NCBI GenBank assembly: GCA_013152585.1
Contig: JAADGC010000133.1
Coordinates: forward strand, 1 to 45,349
Source: Chloroflexota bacterium
GTDB lineage: Bacteria > Chloroflexota > Anaerolineae > J102
Direction: 5' to 3'
DNA length: 45,349 nt
Shown in pieces: positions 33,857 through 43,336 of the stretch. The position numbers and the translations under genes were made by a program. The notes under the pieces were generated by a model. That model did not search any database. It was not told where the DNA came from and saw only the letters and a program-made list of their open reading frames with translations. Each line of letters starts with the position of its first letter. The stretch's first letter is position 1.

Positions 33857-34870
33857 TTAGATCCCCTGATCGGCGATGTATTTGCAGAGATCGGCCACGC
33901 GCATCGAGTAGGCCCATTCGTTATCGTACCAGGTGACCACTTTGACCAGATCGCCATTGAGCACCTGGGTCGAGCCAGCATCGATGATGGAGGAGCGGGG
34001 ATCGCCCTTGAAATCCGTGCTCACCAGCGGTTCATCGCAGACGCCGAGAATGCCCTGCATGGGGCCGGCCGCGGCGCTGCGGAAGGCCGCCAGCAGCTCT
34101 TCGGTGGTGGTGGGTTTTTCGACGACGGCCGTAAAGTCGACGATGGAGACGGTGGACGTGGGCACGCGCATGGCAATGCCATCGAATCTGCCCTGCAGGC
34201 TGGGGATGACCAGACCGACGGCTTTGGCAGCGCCGGTGGTGGTGGGGATGATGTTCAACGCCGCGGCTCGCGCCCGCCGCAGGTCTTTGTGCACCAGGTC
34301 GAGAATGCGCTGGTCGTTGGTGTAGGAGTGCACGGTGGTCATCAGGCCTTTGACAATGGTGTAGGTGTCGTTCACCACCTTGGCGGCCGGGGCCAGACAG
34401 TTGGTGGTGCAGGAGGCATTGGAGATGATCGAGTGCTGAGCTGGATCGTAATCACCCTGGTTCACGCCCAGCACGATGGTGAGATCGGGATCGGGCGCCG
34501 GGGCAGAGATGATGACTTTTTTGGCTCCGCCCCTCAAGTGCAGGGCAGCCTTGTCGCGCTTGCGGAAAAGACCGGTGGACTCGACGACAATATCGACGCC
34601 TTCGTCACCCCAGGGCAGTTGACCAGGATCGCGCTCGGAGAACACCTTGACGCGTTCGCCATTGACCACCAGATCATTGCCGTCGACGCTGATATCAGCA
34701 TCATAGCGCCCATAGTTGGAATCATATTTCAGCAGATGGGCGTTGGTTTTGGTGTCTACCAGATCGTTGATAGCCACGACTTCAACCTGGCCGTCGTATT
34801 TTTCTTCGATTGCTTTGAATACCTGGCGGCCGATACGGCCAAAACCATTAATACCGACTCGTAATGTCAT
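33857..34870 (-). CDS. gap: Glyceraldehyde-3-phosphate dehydrogenase, type I
   Basis: Oxidises glyceraldehyde 3-phosphate to 1,3-bisphosphoglycerate with NAD(P)+. The 337-residue protein has the Rossmann start [19 protein letters not shown], the active-site [10 protein letters not shown] with Cys154, TVHSYTNDQ with the catalytic His, [21 protein letters not shown] and the C-terminal [12 protein letters not shown]. Start ATG at 34870 agrees with the family and has AAGGAG 11 bases upstream; the longer frame to 34957 is not conserved. It heads the glycolytic group gap, pgk, orf, orf, tpiA. Confidence 0.96.
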   Translation of the reverse strand: MTLRVGINGFGRIGRQVFKAIEEKYDGQVEVVAINDLVDTKTNAHLLKYDSNYGRYDADISVDGNDLVVNGERVKVFSERDPGQLPWGDEGVDIVVESTGLFRKRDKAALHLRGGAKKVIISAPAPDPDLTIVLGVNQGDYDPAQHSIISNASCTTNCLAPAAKVVNDTYTIVKGLMTTVHSYTNDQRILDLVHKDLRRARAAALNIIPTTTGAAKAVGLVIPSLQGRFDGIAMRVPTSTVSIVDFTAVVEKPTTTEELLAAFRSAAAGPMQGILGVCDEPLVSTDFKGDPRSSIIDAGSTQVLNGDLVKVVTWYDNEWAYSMRVADLCKYIADQGI

Positions 34871-35168
34871 TTTATTTGGGCTCCTTATGAAAGTGGGTTT
34901 GTTTGAAAAGGGGTTCGACCATGAAATACTTGGCATTTGGGTACAGAACCGATACACGCAAAAAACTGCCTAAGTATGACATATTTTGCTGTAGCAGGCA
35001 ATGATGCAAATCATGGAGGGGCGCGTCCCGAAATTTTGGCAAGATCGCCTTGTTTCTCCAGGTGCACCGCACCCATACGACGCCGTCTGGAACCTTGCCA
35101 CTCTTTGGGGATGCGTCCAATCACGATGAGTCGCAGGGAAGTGGACAGAACGGACGGCCGCGGCTAGA
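34871..35168. other. Divergent intergenic region gap / isopentenyl phosphate kinase
   Basis: 298 bases without a gene, holding the upstream regions of both flanking genes. A fragment at about 35016-35040 (GGGGCGCGTCCCGAAATTTT with GGCAAG) resembles the left end of the 140-bp element at 19308, and GGGGATGCGTCC recurs at 35107. No convincing promoter boxes were found. Confidence 0.4.
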
Positions 35169-35987
35169 ATGAAAACAATGAACCTGCATTTCATCAAGCT
35201 CGGTGGCAGTCTCATCACCGACAAAACCACGCCCCTCACCCCCCGGCCCCTGATCCTGCAGCGCCTGGCCCGCGAGATCGCCGTGGCTCAGGCGGCACTG
35301 CCCCGGCAGCGCTGGCTGATTTCGCATGGCAGCGGCAGCTACGGCCATGTGGTGGGCAAGCGCTATGCCACACGTGCCGGTGTCAGCGACGCCCGTGGCT
35401 GGTGGGGCTTCGTGCAGACCGGCTATATTGCCGCCCAGTTGCATCGTCTGGTGCTGGCGGCGCTGTTGCAGGCCGGTATCCCCGCCATCAGTTTTGCTCC
35501 CTCGGCATGGGTCTCCTGCAGCGATGGTGAGATCAGCGCATTCCGCGTCGAACCCGTGCGTGCAGCCCTGGATGCCGGTTTGACACCGGTCTTGTTTGGC
35601 GACGTTGCTTTTGATGACCGTCGCGGGGGAACGATCATTTCTACCGAGCAGGTGCTGGCCGCCGTTGCGCCCGCCCTGCAACCCCACCGTATCACCCTGG
35701 TGGGCAAGGTCGATGGTGTCTACGAGGCCGATCCCCTGCAGCACCCCGACCTGCATCCTATCCCCCATCTGCAGCTCGACCAGCTCCCGGCATTGGCGCA
35801 GGTGTTGGGCGAGTCGCACGGCATCGATGTCACGGGCGGCATGGTCAGCAAAATAGAGATTATGGCCGATCTGCTGCGGCACATGCCGAAACTGCGCATC
35901 CACCTGCTATCGGGAGAACTCCCCGGCCATTTGCAAGCCCATCTCCTGCATCCCCAGCGCCCGTTGGGCACGACCATCACCTCCTGA
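35169..35987 (+). CDS. Isopentenyl phosphate kinase
   Basis: Phosphorylates isopentenyl phosphate to isopentenyl diphosphate, the last step of the alternative (archaeal-type) mevalonate pathways, known also from Chloroflexota. The 272-residue amino-acid-kinase-fold protein has FIKLGGSLITDK (ATP phosphate loop), HGSGSYGH with His60, the catalytic histidine that separates IPK from related kinases, GDVAFDDRRGGTIISTEQVL and VGKVDGVYEADP, then GIDVTGGMVSKIEIM. The start could be the ATG at 35169 or 35178. It is followed after 10 bases by a GT2 gene. Isoprenoid precursors feed quinones and undecaprenyl carriers, but no other mevalonate gene is certain here. Confidence 0.9.
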   Translation: MKTMNLHFIKLGGSLITDKTTPLTPRPLILQRLAREIAVAQAALPRQRWLISHGSGSYGHVVGKRYATRAGVSDARGWWGFVQTGYIAAQLHRLVLAALLQAGIPAISFAPSAWVSCSDGEISAFRVEPVRAALDAGLTPVLFGDVAFDDRRGGTIISTEQVLAAVAPALQPHRITLVGKVDGVYEADPLQHPDLHPIPHLQLDQLPALAQVLGESHGIDVTGGMVSKIEIMADLLRHMPKLRIHLLSGELPGHLQAHLLHPQRPLGTTITS

Positions 35988-35997
35988 TCCCCGCCTT

Positions 35998-36879
35998 ATG
36001 CTTTCTGCTGCTGTTATCATCGCCAACTGGAATGGCGCCCGACATCTGCGGGTATGCCTGGATAGCCTGCGCCGCCAGACGCACCCCGATTTCGAGGTCA
36101 TCGTGGTGGATAATGGCTCCAACGATGGCTCGGTGGAAATGCTGGCCCGCGAGTATCCCAAAGTGCGGGTATTGGCCCTGGAGCAGAATTACGGGTTTGT
36201 GGTGGCAAGTAATCGGGGGGCAGCCTTGACGCAGGCCGATGTGCTGGTGATGTTGAACAATGATACCGAGGCTGAAGCGCCATGGCTGGAAGCGTTGTGC
36301 CGAGCCTTGGAGGAATACCCGCAGGCCGGTTCTGCCGCCAGCAAAATGCTGCTCTTTGATCGCCGCCAGACACTCCACGCCGCCGGTGATGTGCTCGATG
36401 CCTGTTTCATGCCCCAAAATCGTGGGGTCTGGGAAGAAGATCGGGGGCAGTACGATGCCGATCGCTGGGTGTTCGGCGCCTGTGGCGGGGCCGCCGCCTA
36501 TCGCCGAGAGGCCTGGGAACAGGTGGGTGGCTTCGACGAGCGTTTGTTCATGTATCTGGAAGATGTAGATATGGCCTGGCGCCTGCAAGCCGCCGGTTGG
36601 AAATGTGTTTTCGCGCCCGCAGCCCGGGTCTATCATCATCTCAGCGCCACCGGCGGCGGCGTGATCGCCAGTTATTATGTGGGCCGCAACACGCTGCTGT
36701 TGCACCGACGTTATCTCACAGCCGCCCAATGGCGCCAAAATAGATTCGCGGTGGTGCGGGCCCATGCCGGCGTGGTGTGGGAGGCCCTGCGGGCCTGGCG
36801 CGGCGCTGCGGCCCGCGCTCGTTTACGCGGCGTGTGGCATGGTATTGTGGGTCTGGAAGGCCGCCGTCATGATTCATAG
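35998..36879 (+). CDS. GT2 family glycosyltransferase
   Basis: A 293-residue GT-A enzyme of family 2 (WcaA/rhamnosyltransferase-like). Seen: VIIANWNGARHLRVCLDSLR, VVDNGSNDGSVEML, the DxD-like MLNNDTEAEAPWLEAL, FGACGGAAAYRREAWEQVGG and FDERLFMYLEDVDMAWRLQA with the catalytic ED. A basic C-terminal tail (RAWRGAAARARLRGVW) follows and may associate with the membrane. It would add a sugar from a nucleotide donor to a surface glycan. It lies 10 bases after the IPK stop, which may be only operon packing. Confidence 0.88.
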   Translation: MLSAAVIIANWNGARHLRVCLDSLRRQTHPDFEVIVVDNGSNDGSVEMLAREYPKVRVLALEQNYGFVVASNRGAALTQADVLVMLNNDTEAEAPWLEALCRALEEYPQAGSAASKMLLFDRRQTLHAAGDVLDACFMPQNRGVWEEDRGQYDADRWVFGACGGAAAYRREAWEQVGGFDERLFMYLEDVDMAWRLQAAGWKCVFAPAARVYHHLSATGGGVIASYYVGRNTLLLHRRYLTAAQWRQNRFAVVRAHAGVVWEALRAWRGAAARARLRGVWHGIVGLEGRRHDS

Positions 36880-36888
36880 GAGGTTTTT

Positions 36889-37392
36889 ATGACACATCCC
36901 CTGGTGACACAACTGCGTTTTGCCCGCAGCGAGTTTGGGCGCGGGCTGGAAGGCGTCACGCCCGAGGAGGCGCGGCAACGCTTTTTTCCCATGAATTGCC
37001 TGAGCTGGATGGTGGGACATCTGGCCAACCAGGAGAATTTTTATTGGCTGCGCCTGGCTCAGGGCAGTCAATTGGCACCCGGGCTGAGTGATTTGGTGGG
37101 AACCGGAAAACCGGCCAGCACGCCGCCCTGGGATGAGATGTGGCAGGCTTGGCATGAAATTACTGCCGCTGCCGATGCCTATCTCGATAGCCTGCAAACG
37201 TCTGATCTCACGCAGCATCTGCTCTGGCGCCGGCAACCGGTGCCAGAATCGGTTGGCACCATGCTTTTGCGCAACATCTATCATTATTGGTATCACGCTG
37301 GCGAGGCTGCGGCTGTGCGGCAATTGCTGGGTCATACAGACCTGCCGCAATTTGTGGGCAACATGGCCACAGCCCTCTACCAACCCGAATAG
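36889..37392 (+). CDS. DinB-superfamily protein
   Basis: A 167-residue helical-bundle protein of the DinB/DUF664/YfiT group, which are metal-binding proteins, some of them thiol- or bacillithiol-dependent transferases. The three-histidine metal site is likely His44 in WMVGHLANQENFYW plus the pair in IYHYWYHAGEAAA. AGGAGG sits 7 bases before the ATG, the strongest ribosome site in this operon. It is 9 bases after the GT2 stop. Physiological substrate unknown. Confidence 0.8.
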   Translation: MTHPLVTQLRFARSEFGRGLEGVTPEEARQRFFPMNCLSWMVGHLANQENFYWLRLAQGSQLAPGLSDLVGTGKPASTPPWDEMWQAWHEITAAADAYLDSLQTSDLTQHLLWRRQPVPESVGTMLLRNIYHYWYHAGEAAAVRQLLGHTDLPQFVGNMATALYQPE

Positions 37393-37401
37393 GGGGTAGC
37401 G

Positions 37402-38016
37402 ATGACATTCGGTTGTCATTGGGAATGGCGGGGCTTTGGCATTCTGCCCGACGCCACCCGGAAGCGTATCTCCCGGCTGCCGCTCTGGTTCCAGACGCCG
37501 TCGCCCACACTCGACATCTATTTGTGGACACCCACAATGATTGCGAATGTGAAGCTGCGCGGCGATGCCCTCAAATTCAAACGTTTCATCGCCCGCGAAG
37601 GGCCATTTGAATGCTGGCTCGAAGACGAAACCGAATTGATCCCCTTTCCCCTGGGCGACGAGGTGTTGGCGATGCTGGCAGAGGCCCTGGGCCTGACCCT
37701 GCCCCCACCCGACCGGCTTCTCACCCGGCCAGCCGCTTTGCTGCGCTATCTACAGCAGCAAGCGCCCGTGTTGCAGGTGGTGCCGGTGCGTAAGCAGCGC
37801 TGGTTGCATCATTATCACGCCCCTTCGCCGCCACCGGTGATCGTGGAATTGAGCGAGGTCCTGGGCCCGGAAAGCGTTGCCTCTTTGGCGTTGGAACATC
37901 CACAGTTGGGGCTGTTGCAAGCCGCTCATGCGGCGCTGGCTGCCGATGTGCCGAATCTGCAACCCCTGAGTTATATGGAGGCCGTGAGCTGTTGGGCGCA
38001 GGGCCGGCGTCTGTGA
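37402..38016 (+). CDS. Unrecognised 204-residue protein
   Basis: I do not recognise a family. The N-terminal 90 residues form alternating strands with conserved-looking charged and aromatic positions (CHWEWRGFGILPDATRKRIS, IANVKLRGDALKFKRFIARE), faintly reminiscent of a CYTH-type beta barrel but without its ExExK start. The C-terminal half is helical and Leu/Pro-rich. There is no signal peptide or membrane segment. AGGGGGTAG precedes the ATG, and it lies 9 bases after the DinB gene, so expression as the last gene of the operon is likely. Its stop is 3 bases from the stop of the converging GT39 gene. Confidence 0.6.
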   Translation: MTFGCHWEWRGFGILPDATRKRISRLPLWFQTPSPTLDIYLWTPTMIANVKLRGDALKFKRFIAREGPFECWLEDETELIPFPLGDEVLAMLAEALGLTLPPPDRLLTRPAALLRYLQQQAPVLQVVPVRKQRWLHHYHAPSPPPVIVELSEVLGPESVASLALEHPQLGLLQAAHAALAADVPNLQPLSYMEAVSCWAQGRRL

Positions 38017-38019
38017 AGC

Positions 38020-40080
38020 TCACGGCTGTATTTGCCACTGTCGCAGGCTGATGAAATCTTCTCCTGTGGCCAGGGGCAGGCGTTCGCCGCTGCTTTCATC
38101 GTAAAAGCCGGTGATCAGGCGATAGTCGCCAGGGGAGAGATCGGCGGGCGGGTGCAGGATGAAGGTGGATTCGACGATCTCCCCTTCCTGCCATTGATCG
38201 GTGGGCCGGGCTCCGGCCAGGGGCAGGGCATCGGCCTGGGCCTGGACTTGCCAGTCGGCGTTGAGCACCTGGGTGAAGACTTTCCACGAGCGATCGCTGG
38301 CGCCGGTGGCTTGCCAGTAAAGGGTCAGGCGCAGAGGACGGCCCGGGATCAGCGTGTCGGGCGTCAGGTCGTAGCCCAGCAGGCGAATGCCAGAGGCGAA
38401 GTCTATGGCCAGAGGGTGGGCAAAAGGCGGGGCCTGTGTACGCCGGTGGGGAACAGTGCGCCAGGCCTGCACCCGCACGTATGTCTGGCCAGCGAAGACC
38501 TGATCGTTCATCAGGCTGCCATGTTGCTGCAACCAGGAACGAATGAAGCCGCGGGGATCGTTGACTGTATCGTAGCCGCGCAGCAGCCACACGGTGTTGA
38601 AATCGGCAAAGACCTGCGCCAGCCGGGCCCCGGCCGTAGCGTGATCCACAGCATAGAAATCGCTCTCGGCATCGCCCCAGCCGATGCCTGGATCGCCATC
38701 GATGTGGCCGGTGGTGATCACCAGGGGCCCGGGGCCAACGGCGGCGGCCGGGGGCGGATAGTGGGTCAGGCGGCCCAGCCAGCCGATCTCACCCGGCCAA
38801 TAGGTGAGGAGGGCGGGGTACAGATAACCGGCATTGACCAGAATGGCGTCGCGGGGACCGATGCGTTCGTAAATGTACTGCACGGCCCCGCGCAGATCAT
38901 CAGCCGCTTCGTAGGCAAAACGGTCCGTGTTGTAATTGCGCAGGCTGAGGGCCGTGGGAAGGAGCAGCAGTCCCAAAAAGCCGGCGGTGGCGGCGTGGCG
39001 CCAGCGCCGGTGCGTGTGAAAAAGACGTTCTGTCAGTTGCAGCCATCCCGCGGCTACGAGCAGAGGATAGGCGGCGCTGATAAGATACACGTAGCGCACG
39101 TGATATAATGGCGTCAGCAGTTGCGAGATCAAAAAAATCAGCAGCAACGGCCCGCCGAGGATGCTGGCCAAAAAACAGGCGGCGCCCGGGGCATACTCCT
39201 TGCTTTGGCGCCGGATCACCGGCACCAGTGCTATCCCCAACAGCAAAATGCCCACGGGCCACCAGCGCATGGCATCGATCGATTGTCCCAGCGCCAGGGC
39301 GACGCTGCTTTGACGCAGCATGGTCAGGGCCAGTTGGCCCCCGGACACAGCCTGGCGCCAGGCCGGCACCGGTGGCTGCAAGGCCTGCCGCAGGGCGATG
39401 GGCAGCCACGGCGCATAAAGGACGAGCGTGACCATTTGAGCCAGGAGCCACGCCGGCAGGTACTTTTTGGCGTGGCGCCACAACCACACCAGGGCAAAAA
39501 GATTCAGGGCCACCAGGGCAAAGGCGGTGTAATAAAGCGTCCACAGGGCCAGGGCGGCCAGCAGGGCAATCAGGCCCAGCCGTCGCCAGGGCGCCGTCGT
39601 CGGCCGTTGCAGAAAAGCCCATGTGAGCCACATGAGACTGGTTAACAGCAGCGCTGCCAGCGTGTACATGCGCACTTCCTGCGCATACCATATCGCAAAG
39701 GGATTGACGGCGTAGAGCAGGGCGGCCAGGATGCCGACCGGGGGAGAGAACAAGCGTCGGCCCAGTTGGGCCAGCAAGGGAACCAGGGCCATGCCGAAGA
39801 TTAGCGATAAAAAGGCGTAGGCAAATTCGCTGCGCCCGGCCGCCAGGGTCCAAAAGTGCAATAAACCGTAGTACAACGGGGGATGGATGTCGCCGGCCGT
39901 GTGCGCCCACATCTCGGTCAATGACTGCGACGAGAGCAGCGCACTGACGGTTTCATCGTACCAAAGGCTGTCTACTCCCAGGCGCACGAGGCGCAGGCCG
40001 AAAGCGCCGAGCACGATCAGCAAGAGGAGCAGACGCTGGTCACGCGTGAAGGCTTTGCTGGCTGGCGTTGGGGAATACAT
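38020..40080 (-). CDS. GT39-like (PMT/ArnT) membrane glycosyltransferase
   Basis: A 686-residue GT-C enzyme using polyprenyl-phosphate sugars on the outer face of the membrane. The N-terminal two thirds carry about 12 membrane helices. Family motifs seen: SLWYDETVSALL with the catalytic-type Asp-Glu in the first external loop, DIHPPLYYGLLHFW, and YAQEVRMYTLAALL. The last about 200 residues are soluble and beta-rich (IRLLGYDLTPDTLIPGRPLR, ending DYRLITGFYDESSGERLPLA), a domain often attached to Chloroflexota GT39 proteins. I use the ATG at 40080; another at 40134 would overlap treS by 29 bases. Acceptor unknown (protein, lipid or glycan). Confidence 0.87.
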   Translation of the reverse strand: MYSPTPASKAFTRDQRLLLLLIVLGAFGLRLVRLGVDSLWYDETVSALLSSQSLTEMWAHTAGDIHPPLYYGLLHFWTLAAGRSEFAYAFLSLIFGMALVPLLAQLGRRLFSPPVGILAALLYAVNPFAIWYAQEVRMYTLAALLLTSLMWLTWAFLQRPTTAPWRRLGLIALLAALALWTLYYTAFALVALNLFALVWLWRHAKKYLPAWLLAQMVTLVLYAPWLPIALRQALQPPVPAWRQAVSGGQLALTMLRQSSVALALGQSIDAMRWWPVGILLLGIALVPVIRRQSKEYAPGAACFLASILGGPLLLIFLISQLLTPLYHVRYVYLISAAYPLLVAAGWLQLTERLFHTHRRWRHAATAGFLGLLLLPTALSLRNYNTDRFAYEAADDLRGAVQYIYERIGPRDAILVNAGYLYPALLTYWPGEIGWLGRLTHYPPPAAAVGPGPLVITTGHIDGDPGIGWGDAESDFYAVDHATAGARLAQVFADFNTVWLLRGYDTVNDPRGFIRSWLQQHGSLMNDQVFAGQTYVRVQAWRTVPHRRTQAPPFAHPLAIDFASGIRLLGYDLTPDTLIPGRPLRLTLYWQATGASDRSWKVFTQVLNADWQVQAQADALPLAGARPTDQWQEGEIVESTFILHPPADLSPGDYRLITGFYDESSGERLPLATGEDFISLRQWQIQP

Positions 40081-40105
40081 GCTCGTATCGGAGCCCGCCG
40101 AGGAC

Positions 40106-41713
40106 TCAGTCCACTTTGAGCCAGCGATATCCATACGGAAGCAGCGTGATACGTCCTTCCGACCATCTGACGTGGGCCAGCAAATCGTAGGTGCCCGGTA
40201 TTTCTACGCTCACACCGCGATCGCTGAGATTGTGCAGGCAGATGATGGTTTCGTGACGGGTGATGCGTTTGAAAGCCAACAGCGCCCGATCGGGGTGATC
40301 GAGGAATTGAATGTCTCCCAGCGCCAATGCCGGTTGTTCTTTGTATGTGGTGATCAGTGTGCGCATACGATTGAGCAAAGAGGTGGGGTTGAAGATTTGG
40401 CTGGCCACATTGACGCGTTGGTAACCGTAGACTGCATCATCGATGACCGGGGCATAAAGTTCGGCAGCGTTGGAAAAACCGGCGTTGGCGCTGTCGTCCC
40501 ATTGCATGGGGGTGCGGACGCCATTGCGGTCGGGCAGCCAGATATTGTCGCCCATGCCGATTTCGTCGCCGTAGTAGATGATGGGGCTGCCGGGCAGCGT
40601 GAACAGAAGGCTGTTGAGCAGTTCGATGCGGCGACGATCGTTGCCAAGCAGGGGAGCCAGGCGGCGGCGGATGCCCAAATTGAGCCGCATACGCGGTTCG
40701 GGGGCGTATTGCTCCCACATCCACTGACGCTCGGCCTCTGTCACCATCTCCAGCGTCAGTTCATCGTGGTTGCGCAGGAAGGTGCACCACTGACAATTGG
40801 CAGGGATACCAGGCGTGCGTTTGAGGATGTCGACCACCGGGCTGCGATCGCCGCGCTTGAGGGCCATGTATAACCGCGGCATGACCGGAAAGTGGAAGCC
40901 TATGTGGAATTCGTCGCCCGGCACACTGTTGTCGTTGGGGTCACCGCCAAAGTAGGGACGCACGTCTTGGGGCCACTGATTGGCCTCGCACAGGAGGATG
41001 GCGTGGGGATATTCGTCCTCCATCATGGCGCGCAGGCGTTTGAGAAAGGCGTGGGTTTCGGGCAGGTTTTCGCAGTTGGTGCCCTCACGTTCGAACAGAT
41101 AGGGCACGGCGTCGGCCCGGAACCCGTCCAGCCCCATGTCCATCCAAAAGCGGGCGATGTTGAACATCTCTTCCTGCACGGCCGGATTGTCGAAGTTTAG
41201 ATCGGGTTGCTGGCTGTAAAAGCGATGCCAGTAATACTGCTCCCGCTCATCGTCCCAGACCCAGTTGGAATCTTCGGTGTCGAGAAAGATGATGCGAGCG
41301 TCGCTGTAGGCTTGGTCGGTATCGCTCCATACATAGTAGTCGGTGTAGGGCTCTTGTCGGCGCCGGGAGGCCTGGAACCAGGGATGTTGGTCGGATGTAT
41401 GATTCATGATCAGATCGGCGACGACCCGGATACCATGGGCGTGGGCGGCTGCGATCAGGGCACGAAAATCGTCCAGGTTGCCATAGTCGGGATGCACACC
41501 AAAATAATCGGCCACGTCGTAGCCATCGTCGACCAGGGGGGAGGGAGTGATGGGCAATAGCCACAGACAATCGATGCCCAAATCAGCCAGATAATCGATC
41601 TGGCTGATGACACCTTGCAGATCACCCTGACCATCGTCATTATTATCTTTGAAGGCGCGCACATTAAGTTCATAAAAAACTGCGGTTTGATACCATTGTG
41701 GCTGTGTTAGCAT
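40106..41713 (-). CDS. treS: Trehalose synthase (maltose alpha-D-glucosyltransferase), GH13
   Basis: Interconverts maltose and trehalose. The 535-residue protein closely follows actinobacterial TreS in wording: [126 protein letters not shown] and RTPMQWD. The GH13 triad is Asp201, Glu243 and Asp317. There is no fused maltokinase domain. AAGGA precedes the ATG. It makes a compatible solute or channels maltose from glucan breakdown, consistent with the glucan phosphorylase elsewhere in the window. Confidence 0.93.
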   Translation of the reverse strand: MLTQPQWYQTAVFYELNVRAFKDNNDDGQGDLQGVISQIDYLADLGIDCLWLLPITPSPLVDDGYDVADYFGVHPDYGNLDDFRALIAAAHAHGIRVVADLIMNHTSDQHPWFQASRRRQEPYTDYYVWSDTDQAYSDARIIFLDTEDSNWVWDDEREQYYWHRFYSQQPDLNFDNPAVQEEMFNIARFWMDMGLDGFRADAVPYLFEREGTNCENLPETHAFLKRLRAMMEDEYPHAILLCEANQWPQDVRPYFGGDPNDNSVPGDEFHIGFHFPVMPRLYMALKRGDRSPVVDILKRTPGIPANCQWCTFLRNHDELTLEMVTEAERQWMWEQYAPEPRMRLNLGIRRRLAPLLGNDRRRIELLNSLLFTLPGSPIIYYGDEIGMGDNIWLPDRNGVRTPMQWDDSANAGFSNAAELYAPVIDDAVYGYQRVNVASQIFNPTSLLNRMRTLITTYKEQPALALGDIQFLDHPDRALLAFKRITRHETIICLHNLSDRGVSVEIPGTYDLLAHVRWSEGRITLLPYGYRWLKVD

Positions 41714-41743
41714 AGCATGGTCCTTAAGTGATTGAGATGCGTG

Positions 41744-42346
41744 TCACGTGTTGCGTGGGGCGGTGCGATAGCCCCGACGGCTGAACACGGTGGCGTGCAA
41801 GAGTTTTTCCAGCGCCGGATCGTGGATGTTAAACTGCCGCCGATCGACCAGATAGGCGGCGATGCCTGTGGCCAGATAAGCGGTGGCATCTTGGCGAGCC
41901 GCGGGCCGCAAACCATAGCCGGCGTCAAAGCAACGTCTGACGGTGCGGGCGAACGTGTCGGGAGCTTTGAGGCATGACTGGGCACGGTTCCAGGCCAGGT
42001 GCTCGCAGATCAGATGGCCGATGGGGGTCAGATAATGCACGGGATCGCTGATGCTGAAAGCGAGGTTGATCTGGGCTACCTGCTGCAACGACTGCCCGTG
42101 CCAGGGGAGGGAACCGTCGGTGTAGACGTGCTGCCGGGAGTTGATAATGATGTGCCCGCCCGCTTCTCGCAACCAGTGTTGCAGCAGGGGCGTCGGCAAA
42201 GGCTGAAGCATCTGCAACAGGGCATTGACCGCGGCCATGGGCGTGTCGAAGTGAGCGCTTACGCGGCCGGAGGAACGAGATAACAGGTCGGGCGTGGTGT
42301 GAATGCGGGGCAGAAGTGCGTTGATGTCCACAACAGACAGGGTCAT
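41744..42346 (-). CDS. Unrecognised 200-residue protein between prs and treS
   Basis: I do not recognise a family. The protein is soluble, with mixed helices. Notable phrases are GGHIIINSRQHVYTDGSLPW and HYLTPIGHLICEHLAWNRAQ, followed by ATAYLATGIAAYLVDRRQFN. The cluster of histidines and Glu in HLICEHLAW might bind metal, but no canonical HExxH is present. Its ATG overlaps the prs stop by four bases, and treS follows after 30 bases, so it is expressed with both. A role in carbohydrate or nucleotide metabolism is only guilt by association. Confidence 0.6.
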   Translation of the reverse strand: MTLSVVDINALLPRIHTTPDLLSRSSGRVSAHFDTPMAAVNALLQMLQPLPTPLLQHWLREAGGHIIINSRQHVYTDGSLPWHGQSLQQVAQINLAFSISDPVHYLTPIGHLICEHLAWNRAQSCLKAPDTFARTVRRCFDAGYGLRPAARQDATAYLATGIAAYLVDRRQFNIHDPALEKLLHATVFSRRGYRTAPRNT

Positions 42347-43311
42347 TTCTGGTAAATAGCGCCCACGCTCATGCCCTGATGGATGCGGTGAATGGTTTCC
42401 CCGATGAGGGCGGCGACGCTGAGTTGCACCAGCTTTTCGCCCAACAGCTCTTGGTGGGGCTCGGAGATGGGCAGAGTGTTGGTGACGACGACGTGGTCGA
42501 TGGGGGCTTCGGCGAGGCGCGTACATGCGGGTTCGGAGAACACGGGATGGGTGGCGAAAGCTGCAACCTTGGCAGCGCCGTTTTCTTTGAGATAATGGGC
42601 GGCTTTGGCGATGGTGCCGGCAGTGTCGATTTCGTCATCGATGAGCAGGCAGGAGCGCCCGTCGACTTCGCCAATGACATTATAAATCTCGGTTTCGTCG
42701 CCATCGGGCGAGCGACGTTTCTCGATGATGGCCAATGGCAGACCCAGTTCCTCGGCCAGATTGCGCGCCCGCCGCACACCGCCAATATCCGGCGAGACGA
42801 CGGTGGCGTTCTGCCTGAGATGGGAGCGACGGATGTACTGCACAAATAAATGTCGGGCCGTGAGCTCGTCGGTGGGGATGGTGAAAAAGCCCTGGATTTG
42901 TCCGGCGTGCAGATCAAACGTGAGAAAACGATCTGCCCCGGCAACAGTGATCATGTCGGCCAGCAAACGGGCGGTGATGGGGACGCGCGGTTGATCCTTT
43001 TTATCGGTGCGCGCGTAGGCGTAGTAGGGCACTACTGCCGTGATACGGCCAGCACTGTCGCGGCGCAAGGCATCGATCAGGATCAACAATTCCATGATCA
43101 TGTCATTGACCGGGCGCCCAAAGGGTTGGATCAAGAAGACATCTTTGCCGCGCACGCTTTGTTGCAAGCGCACAAAGATGTTTTCGTTGGGATATTTGCG
43201 GATGCTGACAGGGACCGTGACCAGGCGCAGATAGTCACAGATTGCCAGGGCCAGATGGGGGTTGCAGGAACCGGATACGACCGCCAGGTCGCCGTAAATG
43301 CCTCCAGACAA
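42343..43311 (-). CDS. prs: Ribose-phosphate pyrophosphokinase
   Basis: Makes PRPP from ribose 5-phosphate and ATP. The 322-residue protein shows DLAVVSGSCNPHLA, RLQQSVRGKDVFLIQPFGRP, VVPYYAYARTDKKDQPRVPI, FDLHAGQIQGFF, VVSPDIGGVRRARNLAEELG and the PRPP loop LLIDDEIDTAGTIAKAA. No ATG exists near the family start; I choose TTG at 43311, with a strong AGGAGG five bases upstream and an N-terminus that fits the family. The longer open frame to 43578 runs through the upstream gene. PRPP also feeds pncB. It follows the aconitase-X gene after 25 bases. Confidence 0.9.
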   Translation of the reverse strand: MSGGIYGDLAVVSGSCNPHLALAICDYLRLVTVPVSIRKYPNENIFVRLQQSVRGKDVFLIQPFGRPVNDMIMELLILIDALRRDSAGRITAVVPYYAYARTDKKDQPRVPITARLLADMITVAGADRFLTFDLHAGQIQGFFTIPTDELTARHLFVQYIRRSHLRQNATVVSPDIGGVRRARNLAEELGLPLAIIEKRRSPDGDETEIYNVIGEVDGRSCLLIDDEIDTAGTIAKAAHYLKENGAAKVAAFATHPVFSEPACTRLAEAPIDHVVVTNTLPISEPHQELLGEKLVQLSVAALIGETIHRIHQGMSVGAIYQK

Positions 43312-43336
43312 GGGAGCCTCCTGTGAAAAAAGTGGG

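Noticed and set aside
38032-39108. A 358-residue plus-strand open frame opposite the GT39 gene
   Set aside because: Gly/Gln-rich shadow frame of a GC-rich gene; the minus strand carries recognisable GT39 motifs.
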